From Fermentimonas sp. (GTDB lineage: Bacteria > Bacteroidota > Bacteroidia > Bacteroidales > Dysgonomonadaceae), in assembly GCA_028683355.1 (NCBI GenBank), contig JAQUIZ010000004.1:13757-63042 (forward strand): a stretch of DNA of 49,286 nt. Direction: 5' to 3'. The notes beneath the pieces were generated by a model. That model was not told the DNA's origin, ran no database searches, and saw only the letters and a list, made by a program, of their open reading frames with translations. The stretch's first letter is position 1. Each line of letters opens with the position of its first letter. Shown here in pieces: positions 17,355-24,288 of this stretch. Both the position numbers and the translations under genes were made by a program.

Positions 17355-18298
17355 GGAGTTGTATCAATAGCAGCAAGTGCTTTACTAACATCGTACTGAT
17401 CATATTTTACTCCTTTGAGCAGGTTCTGTACCTCTGTCAGGTCACTAATTACACCAAAGAAAGTACCAAAAAAGGTAATATCTTCGATTACACCTTTTTT
17501 GGTATTTATAAATACTTGTGTTTTACCTGCCGGATATCGACGATTTCGTACTATTTCAGCAACAGGATTTGAACCATAGTTCCATGCCCAGTTACCGAAT
17601 TTCTCTTTCCTTGTTTTTTCTATTGCCTTTAGTTCATTCTCACTAAACTCATACTCCGTCATCTCGGGATACTTTTTCTTCATCTGATCAAGAATCTTAT
17701 CAGCAAATTCAGTGACGGTTATTTTTTCAGGTAGGTTGGGTAATATATTATCTACGCGGCTGCGGACCGACTTCACCCCTTTTGCTTCTACTACTTCTGT
17801 TGATGTTTCAAGTGCTTTTTGCAGAACTGTAAGATCTACATCAAAGAGTATACATCCGTGATGCATAACCCTGCCATCAATATAAGCCTGAGCATTTCCG
17901 CTAATTTTCTTTCCATCAATTGTGATATCATTGCGCCCTGAGAATTCTGCCTCGACACCCAGCTCTTTTAATGTTTGAATTACAGGCTCGGAAAAAGCTT
18001 TGAAATCGAAAGTGCGACTTTCACTATTCTCATTTGAAATTATAGTATAGTTAAGATTGTTCAGATCATGATATACTGCCCCACCTCCTGATATTCGGCG
18101 TACTACATGTATACCGTTCTCCTGAACAAATTTCTCATTAATTTCTGCTTGTGTGTTCTGATTTTTACCTACAATAATCGAGGGTTCATTTATCCAGAGA
18201 ATAAATATTTTGTCGTATTTAGTGAAATTCTTAAAACAATACTCCTCCAGAGAAATATTAAAATCGGGTTTATTTGATTTGTTTACTATATATATCAT
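17303..18298 (-). CDS. lplA: Lipoate--protein ligase A
   Basis: Activates lipoate with ATP and attaches it to the lipoyl-domain lysine of 2-oxoacid dehydrogenase and glycine-cleavage proteins. The 331-residue form from the ATG at 18298 (MIYIVNKSNKPDFN) has the lipoate-binding RRISGGGAVYHDLNNLNY, the catalytic-Lys segment DITIDGKKISGNAQ and a C-terminal accessory domain. An in-frame upstream ATG at 18355 adds 19 Lys/Phe-rich residues and is less likely. It lies downstream of the E3 gene of a lipoate-dependent complex, 161 bases away and separated by a probable terminator, so it may be expressed partly on its own. Confidence 0.92.
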   Translation of the reverse strand: MIYIVNKSNKPDFNISLEEYCFKNFTKYDKIFILWINEPSIIVGKNQNTQAEINEKFVQENGIHVVRRISGGGAVYHDLNNLNYTIISNENSESRTFDFKAFSEPVIQTLKELGVEAEFSGRNDITIDGKKISGNAQAYIDGRVMHHGCILFDVDLTVLQKALETSTEVVEAKGVKSVRSRVDNILPNLPEKITVTEFADKILDQMKKKYPEMTEYEFSENELKAIEKTRKEKFGNWAWNYGSNPVAEIVRNRRYPAGKTQVFINTKKGVIEDITFFGTFFGVISDLTEVQNLLKGVKYDQYDVSKALAAIDTTPYFAGFSIEELTDAIVG

Positions 18299-18362
18299 TT
18301 TCTTAAAATTTTTCTCGTTAAACTTTTTAATTAACGTATCAAATGTTAGCTTCAACGAAATT

Positions 18363-18419
18363 ACAAAAAAGAAAGGAAGATCAATTCCTAACTTTATATT
18401 AAAGTCTGAACTGATCTTC
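18363..18419 (-). terminator. Probable terminator or attenuator after the dehydrogenase operon
   Basis: GAAGATCA (18376-18383) pairs with TGATCTTC (18412-18419), and an inner ACTTTA/TAAAGT stem reinforces it. On the minus strand it runs into a T-rich tract at 18364-18374. It lies between lpd and lplA. Confidence 0.55.
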
Positions 18420-18459
18420 TTTCAGATTAAAGTAAGAATGTTAAGGTTTTGGGATATGC

Positions 18460-20175
18460 TTATTTTCTCTTTTTTTTAGGAATATGAACTGCTTCATCGA
18501 GCACATCTGCAAATGCTTCAAAGATAGCCTCAGAATATGTTGGGTGACCATATATAGTATTAACTACCTCATCCACAGTGACCTCCATTTCCATTATTAA
18601 TGACGCCTGCGTTATCAGTTCAGCTGCGGCAGGACCAATAATATGAACACCTAGAACTTCTCCATAGCGGTTATCAGCAATAACTTTAACAAAACCGTCA
18701 GCTTCACTCGATGCAAGCGCTCTTCCATTGGCAGAGAAGTTAAACCTGCCAATACGAATATCATCGCCATACTTTTCGCGAGCCTGTGCTTCTGTTAAAC
18801 CTACCATGGCTACTTCTGGCAATGTATATACAACAGATGGAGCAGACAACAGTTTCACAGATCGGTGATTCCCTTGAACAGCATTTTCAGCTGCCACTTC
18901 ACCCATGCGGAATGCCACGTGGGCAAGCATTTTAATACCATTTATATCGCCCGGAGCATAAATTCCTTTTACACTGGTCTCCATATACTGGTCAACCTTT
19001 ATCCTGCCTCTCTCTGTTTCAAACTTTATTTCACCAAGAGACTCCAGATCAGGCACCCTGCCAATTGCCAATAAAGCTTTATCTGCAAATACAGACTCTC
19101 TGCCTTCAATTTTAATCTCAAGCTTATTGCCTTTATCAACCACTTCGGTTATCTTAGCTGAAGTGACAACTTCTATACCTTTCTTCTTTATTAATTTGGT
19201 AAGCTCATTAGTAACATCATCATCAAACATGGATACAATATGATCCTGCATCTCAACAATAATTACCTTAGAGCCGAGACCTGCAAATGAAAGTCCCATT
19301 TCAGCGCCAATTACGCCACCACCCAAAACCACCATTGTTTCAGGAACCTCTTTAATACCTAGCAAGTCGTCGCTTGTAAGAACTTTATCATTCTTAATTC
19401 CGGGTATATCTATCATGAATACTTTTGAACCACCGGCAAGTATAATTTTATCAGCCTTAATTATCTGTTTATCATCAATAACAACATCCTTGTTTTTATT
19501 GATCTTGCCAAATCCTTTGTAAATATCTACTCCATTGGATTTAAGCAGAGCCTCAACACCACTTGTAAGTTTTCTGACTACACCGTTTTTAAATTCTACT
19601 ACTTTTTCCATATCAATCTTTATCTCAGGATTCTCAATTATGATACCCCTTGACGCAGCATTCTTGATATGTTCAACTATTTCTACATTCTTTAAATAGG
19701 CTTTTGATGGTATACAACCAACATTTAAACAAGTACCTCCAAATACACCTTTCTCAACAATAGCTACCTTAGCTCCAAGCTGAGCGGCTCTGATGGCTGC
19801 CACATAACCTGCCGGCCCTCCACCTATAACAGCAACATTGTAATTGTCTTCCAGACGAATCATACGTTTTTCCTCTTCACTCTCCTCAGCACCTGTCTCT
19901 TCAAATTCTTCAGGCATAAGAGTATCAACTGATTCGTTTTCATCACCGATATAACCAATTACAGTAGTAACCGGTACAGTCTCATCATTTTTATGAACAA
20001 TTTTTAAAAGTATGCCTGAAGCCTCAGCCTCTATCTCCATACTTGTTTTATCGGTCATAATTTCAAGAATGATCTCTCCCTCTTTTACAGGATCACCCTC
20101 TTTCTTTAACCATTTTACAATTTGCCCTTCGGTCATGTCTATACCTGCTTTGGGCATGATTATTTCAAAAGCCAT
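18460..20175 (-). CDS. lpdA: Dihydrolipoyl dehydrogenase (E3) with an N-terminal lipoyl domain
   Basis: E3 reoxidises dihydrolipoamide with NAD+. Domains on 571 residues: lipoyl domain (about 1-78) with Lys43 in MTDKTSM; an acidic linker (about 85-108); the FAD-binding GGGPAGYVAA segment (118-127); the redox disulfide C149/C154 in GGTCLNVGCIPSK; the NAD domain; and the dimer interface with H544 and E549 in GHPTYSEAIFEAF. Fused lipoyl-E3 proteins are known, for example in some PDH and acetoin systems. Here it carries the only lipoyl domain encoded in the operon, because the E2 has none. It is the fourth gene of the E1alpha-E1beta-E2-E3 operon. Confidence 0.94.
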   Translation of the reverse strand: MAFEIIMPKAGIDMTEGQIVKWLKKEGDPVKEGEIILEIMTDKTSMEIEAEASGILLKIVHKNDETVPVTTVIGYIGDENESVDTLMPEEFEETGAEESEEEKRMIRLEDNYNVAVIGGGPAGYVAAIRAAQLGAKVAIVEKGVFGGTCLNVGCIPSKAYLKNVEIVEHIKNAASRGIIIENPEIKIDMEKVVEFKNGVVRKLTSGVEALLKSNGVDIYKGFGKINKNKDVVIDDKQIIKADKIILAGGSKVFMIDIPGIKNDKVLTSDDLLGIKEVPETMVVLGGGVIGAEMGLSFAGLGSKVIIVEMQDHIVSMFDDDVTNELTKLIKKKGIEVVTSAKITEVVDKGNKLEIKIEGRESVFADKALLAIGRVPDLESLGEIKFETERGRIKVDQYMETSVKGIYAPGDINGIKMLAHVAFRMGEVAAENAVQGNHRSVKLLSAPSVVYTLPEVAMVGLTEAQAREKYGDDIRIGRFNFSANGRALASSEADGFVKVIADNRYGEVLGVHIIGPAAAELITQASLIMEMEVTVDEVVNTIYGHPTYSEAIFEAFADVLDEAVHIPKKKRK

Positions 20176-20246
20176 ATTTTATTTTTTAATTTCTATTGTC
20201 ATTAGTGCCCAACATCTTAATATCAGGCTTTTTAATATTTTATCTG

Positions 20247-21353
20247 CTAAACAAACAATATCAACGGATCTTCCAGAGCCGCTTTAAGATCTGTCATAAA
20301 CTTAGCTCCGGTTAGTCCGTCTATTACTCTGTGATCAGCAGTGAGACTAATCTTCATTATTGGGCGAATAACTATCTCACCATCACGGGGTACTGCTCTT
20401 TGCTGTGTTGATGAAACACTTAAGATTGCTGAGTTTGGCTGATTTATGATAGCAGTAAATTCATCTACTCCATACATGCCTAGATTACTAATTGTAAATG
20501 TACTTCCGCTTTGTTCATCCGGCAGTAGTTTCTTAGCGAATGTGCGCTCGGTTAAATCCTTCATTGCAACTACAAATTCACTCAATGACATCTTATCTGC
20601 ACCTTTAACCACAGGAACAAGTAGTCCTTCTTCTAAACCAACAGCCATTCCAAGATTTACATAGTTGTGGAATGTTAGCTCGGTGCCTTCTTTGTTCAGA
20701 CTTGCATTTAGATATTTATGTTTCAATAAAGTCTTTACAACTGCAATAGAGATTAAATCAGTCACCGTCAGCTTCTTCCCTGTCTTCTCCATAATTGGAT
20801 TGATTAGCTTCTTGCGCAGAGCAAGAAGCTCTGTCATATCTATCTCCCAGGTTTGAATAAAAGTAGGTGCACCAAAATAGCTCTCCGACATGCGCTTTGC
20901 TATAATCTTTCGCATCTGAGTCATCGGAACAGTTTCTGATTCTCCCTCAGTTGCTGATACCTGAGCCGGCTGTGACTTAACTTCTGAAACAGACTGTTGC
21001 ACTGTTGCTTGCTTTGAAGCCTTTGATGAAGCTGGTACTGTTTGATATCCGAAATCATCAAGCTCAAAGCGTGATATAATTTCAGGATCACTTATCAATT
21101 TAAGAACATCATCTTTCATGATCTTATTTCGATAACCTGTACCAGTCACCCCTTTAAGATCTATATTGTGCTCATCGGCAATCTTTTGAGCCAAAGGAGT
21201 AACATGTGTTTTATCTTCGTAGTTGAAACCTGCAACATCCTCTCTGTGCACCCGCCCTTTATAACCTGTACCGGTTACATTAAACAAATCCACACCCAGT
21301 CGTTTAGCCAGAGTCCTTGCTGCAGGTGTTGCTCTAAGTTTTCTATTTTCCAT
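20247..21353 (-). CDS. 2-oxoacid dehydrogenase E2 acyltransferase lacking a lipoyl domain, with two subunit-binding domains
   Basis: Core acyltransferase of a pyruvate/acetoin-type dehydrogenase complex. The 368-residue protein starts directly with two tandem peripheral subunit-binding domains. The first is ATPAARTLAKRLGVDL...GTGYKGRVHREDV (about 8-40). The second is VTPLAQKIADEHNIDL...GTGYRNKIMKDDVL (about 51-84). An Ala/Ser/Gln/Pro-rich linker (about 105-140) leads to the catalytic domain (about 143-368), with H341 and D345 in ADHRVIDG. No lipoyl domain precedes them: the E1beta stop is only 12 bases upstream. I chose the ATG at 21353 over the adjacent TTG. Lipoyl groups would have to come from the E3 protein. 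Confidence 0.9.
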   Translation of the reverse strand: MENRKLRATPAARTLAKRLGVDLFNVTGTGYKGRVHREDVAGFNYEDKTHVTPLAQKIADEHNIDLKGVTGTGYRNKIMKDDVLKLISDPEIISRFELDDFGYQTVPASSKASKQATVQQSVSEVKSQPAQVSATEGESETVPMTQMRKIIAKRMSESYFGAPTFIQTWEIDMTELLALRKKLINPIMEKTGKKLTVTDLISIAVVKTLLKHKYLNASLNKEGTELTFHNYVNLGMAVGLEEGLLVPVVKGADKMSLSEFVVAMKDLTERTFAKKLLPDEQSGSTFTISNLGMYGVDEFTAIINQPNSAILSVSSTQQRAVPRDGEIVIRPIMKISLTADHRVIDGLTGAKFMTDLKAALEDPLILFV

Positions 21354-21365
21354 CAAATCAGCTTT

Positions 21366-22367
21366 TTACCGGTTATTAACTAGTTTGAGGATATATTTCC
21401 TGATACGTTCGACACTTGGAATCATTGCAGACTCAAGAGTCTGATTGTAAGGAATTGGCACATCTTCTCCTGCTAATCGAAGAATTCTGCCATCCAGATA
21501 ATCAAATGCTTCACTTTCTGCAATTGTTGCAGCTACCTCTCCAATGAATCCGCCGGTTTTATGTGCATCGTTAACTAAAAGTACTTTTCCCGTTTTCTTA
21601 ACGGACTGAATAACGGTATCCTTATCCAAAGGAGAAAGGGTTCTTAAGTCAACCACTTCAACTTCCACTCCTTCGGCTTTATTAACCTCTTCGGCGGCCT
21701 GCATTACTCTTTCAAGCATGCGACCGTAAGTTACTACCGTTACATCTTTACCCTCTCTTTTGATATCTGCCTTACCAATAGGTAATACAAAATCGGGATC
21801 AAGAGGTACCTCTCCCTTCATATTATACTGAGCCTTATACTCAAGGAAGATTATTGGATTATTATCGCGGATAGCGGCTTTGAGTAATCCTTTCACATCA
21901 GCGGGAGTTCCGGGAGCAATTACTTTTAATCCCGGAATATGTGTAAACCAGGCTTCAAGTGATTGTGAGTGTTGGGCAGCTGAACCCACACCTCCACCGG
22001 CAGCTGCACGGAATACAACAGGTATCTGACCTTTTCCGCCATACATATATCTTGTCTTTGCCGCCTGGTTGACTATATTATCCATCATGTATACAATAAA
22101 ATCCATAAAGGTAACATCCACTATCGGACGCATGCCGGTCATTGCGGCACCAATAGCAGCACCTGATATTGCATTTTCAGATATTGGAGTATCACGCACT
22201 CTCTCTTTTCCAAACTCTTCAAGCATACCGACAGATGTACCGAAATCACCTCCAAAAATCCCCACATCTTCTCCCATTAGGAAAACGTTCTCGTCACGAC
22301 GCATCTCCTCAGACATTGCCATGATTATTGCATCACGGACAGACATTAATTTAGTTTCTTTTTCCAT
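21366..22367 (-). CDS. 2-oxoacid dehydrogenase E1 component, beta subunit
   Basis: 333 residues of the transketolase-like pyrimidine-binding and C-terminal domains. Visible motifs are FLMGEDVGIFGGDFGTS, DTPISENAISGAAIGAAMTGMRPIVDVTFMDF and the C-terminal LLVNDAHKTGGFIGEVAATI. With E1alpha it forms an alpha2beta2 TPP-dependent decarboxylase. The next gene begins 12 bases downstream. The substrate could be pyruvate, acetoin or branched-chain 2-oxoacids; similarity of the alpha subunit to AcoA-type sequences favours pyruvate/acetoin, but this is not decisive. Confidence 0.92.
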   Translation of the reverse strand: MEKETKLMSVRDAIIMAMSEEMRRDENVFLMGEDVGIFGGDFGTSVGMLEEFGKERVRDTPISENAISGAAIGAAMTGMRPIVDVTFMDFIVYMMDNIVNQAAKTRYMYGGKGQIPVVFRAAAGGGVGSAAQHSQSLEAWFTHIPGLKVIAPGTPADVKGLLKAAIRDNNPIIFLEYKAQYNMKGEVPLDPDFVLPIGKADIKREGKDVTVVTYGRMLERVMQAAEEVNKAEGVEVEVVDLRTLSPLDKDTVIQSVKKTGKVLLVNDAHKTGGFIGEVAATIAESEAFDYLDGRILRLAGEDVPIPYNQTLESAMIPSVERIRKYILKLVNNR

Positions 22368-22444
22368 TTATATTTTTACTGAGCTGTTTTATATTTTGTG
22401 TTAGACCATTAAGGTCATTCTCTTTTATGATTTAAAAGTTATAA

Positions 22445-23440
22445 TTAAGGTGCGAAAACATCCTCAAATGCAGACTCTAATGTAGGCTCAGGACTACTTA
22501 ATGCGAACTTAACCGACTCTTCTACTGCATCTTCAGAGGCTTTCTCTACCGCTTCAACCTCTTTCTTAGTAGCAAGGTTATTATCTAACAGATATTTTTC
22601 GAAGCGAGGAATTGGATCTTTCTTTTTCCATTCATCAACTTCTTCTTTAGTACGATATTTACCGGGATCGGAAGTAGAGTGACCAAGATAACGATATGTA
22701 ATTGATTCAACCAAAACAGGTCCATTTCCGTCACGCACATATTCAACAAGTTCTTCAAACTTATTGTATACGGCTAGTAAGTCATTACCATCTTCAATAA
22801 AATGTCCCGGTATTCCATAAGAGGCAGCACGTCTATAGTTGTAATCGATATTGATAACACTACTAATCGGAGTACTGATTCCATACATATTGTTAATTGA
22901 ATAGAAAATTACAGGTAACTTCCAGATAGAGGCCATATTTAACGTTTCATGAAAAGTTCCTTCGTTAACTGCACCATCTCCAAAAAAGCAAACAACAATC
23001 TTACCTGTATTTTTCATCTTTTGTGTGAGTGCAGCACCTATAGCCATTCCCATACCACCACCAACTATACCGTTTGCTCCTAGATTTCCTCCATCTAGGT
23101 CGGCAATATGCATTGACCCCCCTTTACCTTTACAGGTACCGGTCGCTTTCCCCATGATCTCTGCCATCATTTCGTTAAGGTCAATCCCCAAAGCTATACT
23201 CTGTCCATGTCCACGATGATTTGATGTGATAAGGTCAGATCCAATATTAATAGCAGCAACTGCACCAACATTAGCGGCTTCCTCACCTACCGAGAAATGC
23301 GTCATTCCGGGTACTACACCTCTTTTTACCAAGCGGTTAACTTTATTATCGAAATTGCGGATATCCAGCATCATTCTGTGCATTTCCAGCAACTTATCTT
23401 TAGACAATTTAGTCTTATCTTTAGCATTAGTCTTTGCCAT
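22445..23440 (-). CDS. 2-oxoacid dehydrogenase E1 component, alpha subunit (pyruvate/acetoin type)
   Basis: 331 residues, with a Lys/Asp-rich start and then the dehydrogenase E1 fold. The TPP-binding motif runs from GDGAVNEG (154-161) to SINN (181-184). KGKGGSMHIADLDGGNLGANGIVGGG (105-129) resembles AcoA-type acetoin dehydrogenase subunits. The active-site NHRGHGQ is at 74-80. The start is supported by AAAGGAG about 5 bases before the ATG. It is the first gene of the minus-strand operon and is divergent from the Rrf2/NO-reductase block. No acetoin-specific regulator or acoX lies nearby, so a pyruvate dehydrogenase role is at least as likely. Confidence 0.92.
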   Translation of the reverse strand: MAKTNAKDKTKLSKDKLLEMHRMMLDIRNFDNKVNRLVKRGVVPGMTHFSVGEEAANVGAVAAINIGSDLITSNHRGHGQSIALGIDLNEMMAEIMGKATGTCKGKGGSMHIADLDGGNLGANGIVGGGMGMAIGAALTQKMKNTGKIVVCFFGDGAVNEGTFHETLNMASIWKLPVIFYSINNMYGISTPISSVINIDYNYRRAASYGIPGHFIEDGNDLLAVYNKFEELVEYVRDGNGPVLVESITYRYLGHSTSDPGKYRTKEEVDEWKKKDPIPRFEKYLLDNNLATKKEVEAVEKASEDAVEESVKFALSSPEPTLESAFEDVFAP

Positions 23441-23636
23441 ATTAGCTCCTTTAATATATTCTTTTTGTTTGTTTTAATAAATTAGAATGAATCTACTTAA
23501 GAACAGTTTCTCGTACCTATTGTTTGATGGAGGCTTCTTTTTATATTTTATTAAACATTTGCACCAATTTGCATAAATACATTTATTATACAACTATACT
23601 ATCAAATTGAAAGTCAATGAAAAAATTAACTACTAA

Positions 23637-23669
23637 TTTGTCGAAAATTAAAAAATAGACATATCTTTG
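23637..23669 (+). promoter_or_regulatory. Promoter of the Rrf2 regulator gene
   Basis: TTTG (23637-23640), a 21-base spacer and TATCTTTG (23662-23669) match the Bacteroidota consensus. Transcription would begin near 23676, inside the tandem repeat. Confidence 0.8.
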
Positions 23670-23704
23670 CTATTGTAAATAAGAATTGCTATTGTTAATT
23701 AGAA
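23667..23704 (+). repeat. Tandem 19-bp direct repeat, candidate operator for the Rrf2 regulator
   Basis: TTGCTATTGTAAATAAGAA (23667-23685) is followed directly by TTGCTATTGTTAATTAGAA (23686-23704), 17 of 19 identical. The pair spans from the -7 box to three bases before the start codon, where a bound repressor would block its own gene. Confidence 0.6.
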
Positions 23705-23707
23705 TAG

Positions 23708-24142
23708 ATGTTTTCAAAATCTTGTGAATATGGAATCAAGGCTGCGTTGTATATCGCTTCTCAATCTCTCGAAAACAGAAGAGTGAAAATTGGCGATATT
23801 GTACGAAATATTGATTCTCCGGAAGCCTTTACAGGAAAAATTCTGGGTGTACTTTCAAAAAGCAGAATAGTAGACTCTTACACAGGTCCCAATGGGGGAT
23901 TTGAAATCAAACAGGAGAATCTGCATCTAATAACAATTGCTGATATCGTTAGGGCTATAGATGGAGAGAGTTTCTTTAAAGGGTGTGCACTTGGATTAAG
24001 CCATTGTGATGAGAACCAGCCATGCCCGATGCATAATGCAGTAACATCTATAAGAAAAGAAATGAGAGAGGTATTGCAAACTACCACTCTATTTGAACTT
24101 GCAACAGGGATAGGGAACAAAGAGTTTATGCTTACACGTTAG
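23708..24142 (+). CDS. Rrf2-family Fe-S transcriptional regulator (NsrR-like, NO-responsive)
   Basis: 144-residue winged-helix protein (FSKSCEYGIKAALYIA start, wing SYTGPNGGFEI) with three Cys in the cluster-binding loop: C93, C100 and C106 (CALGLSHCDENQPC). The order and position resemble NsrR and IscR, which bind an Fe-S cluster that nitric oxide or oxidative stress destroys. It lies immediately before a quinol NO reductase and the RIC repair protein, the classic NsrR regulon, so NO sensing is the likely role. Its promoter overlaps a tandem repeat that could be its own operator. Confidence 0.9.
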   Translation: MFSKSCEYGIKAALYIASQSLENRRVKIGDIVRNIDSPEAFTGKILGVLSKSRIVDSYTGPNGGFEIKQENLHLITIADIVRAIDGESFFKGCALGLSHCDENQPCPMHNAVTSIRKEMREVLQTTTLFELATGIGNKEFMLTR

Positions 24143-24184
24143 TTTGAGTCATTATTTGATTTTTAACCGCTTTGTTTCCCGATA

Positions 24185-24219
24185 TTTTTGTCTTAATTAA
24201 GATATATCTTTTATTTTTA
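24185..24219 (+). promoter_or_regulatory. Probable NO-reductase promoter with a palindromic operator candidate
   Basis: TTTTTG (24185-24190), a 21-base spacer and TATTTTTA (24212-24219) approximate the -33/-7 pattern. The perfect palindrome TCTTAATTAAGA (24191-24202) fills the spacer directly after the -33 element. Confidence 0.5.
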
Positions 24220-24288
24220 ATAACACTACAAAAGTATATCACAGCAAATTAAAAAAACATTATTTCTAACTTTTAAAAATTAATCAGT

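Noticed and set aside
22445..23440. Firm assignment of the E1-E3 operon as acetoin dehydrogenase
   Set aside because: E1alpha resembles AcoA, but no acetoin-specific genes are present; pyruvate is equally possible.
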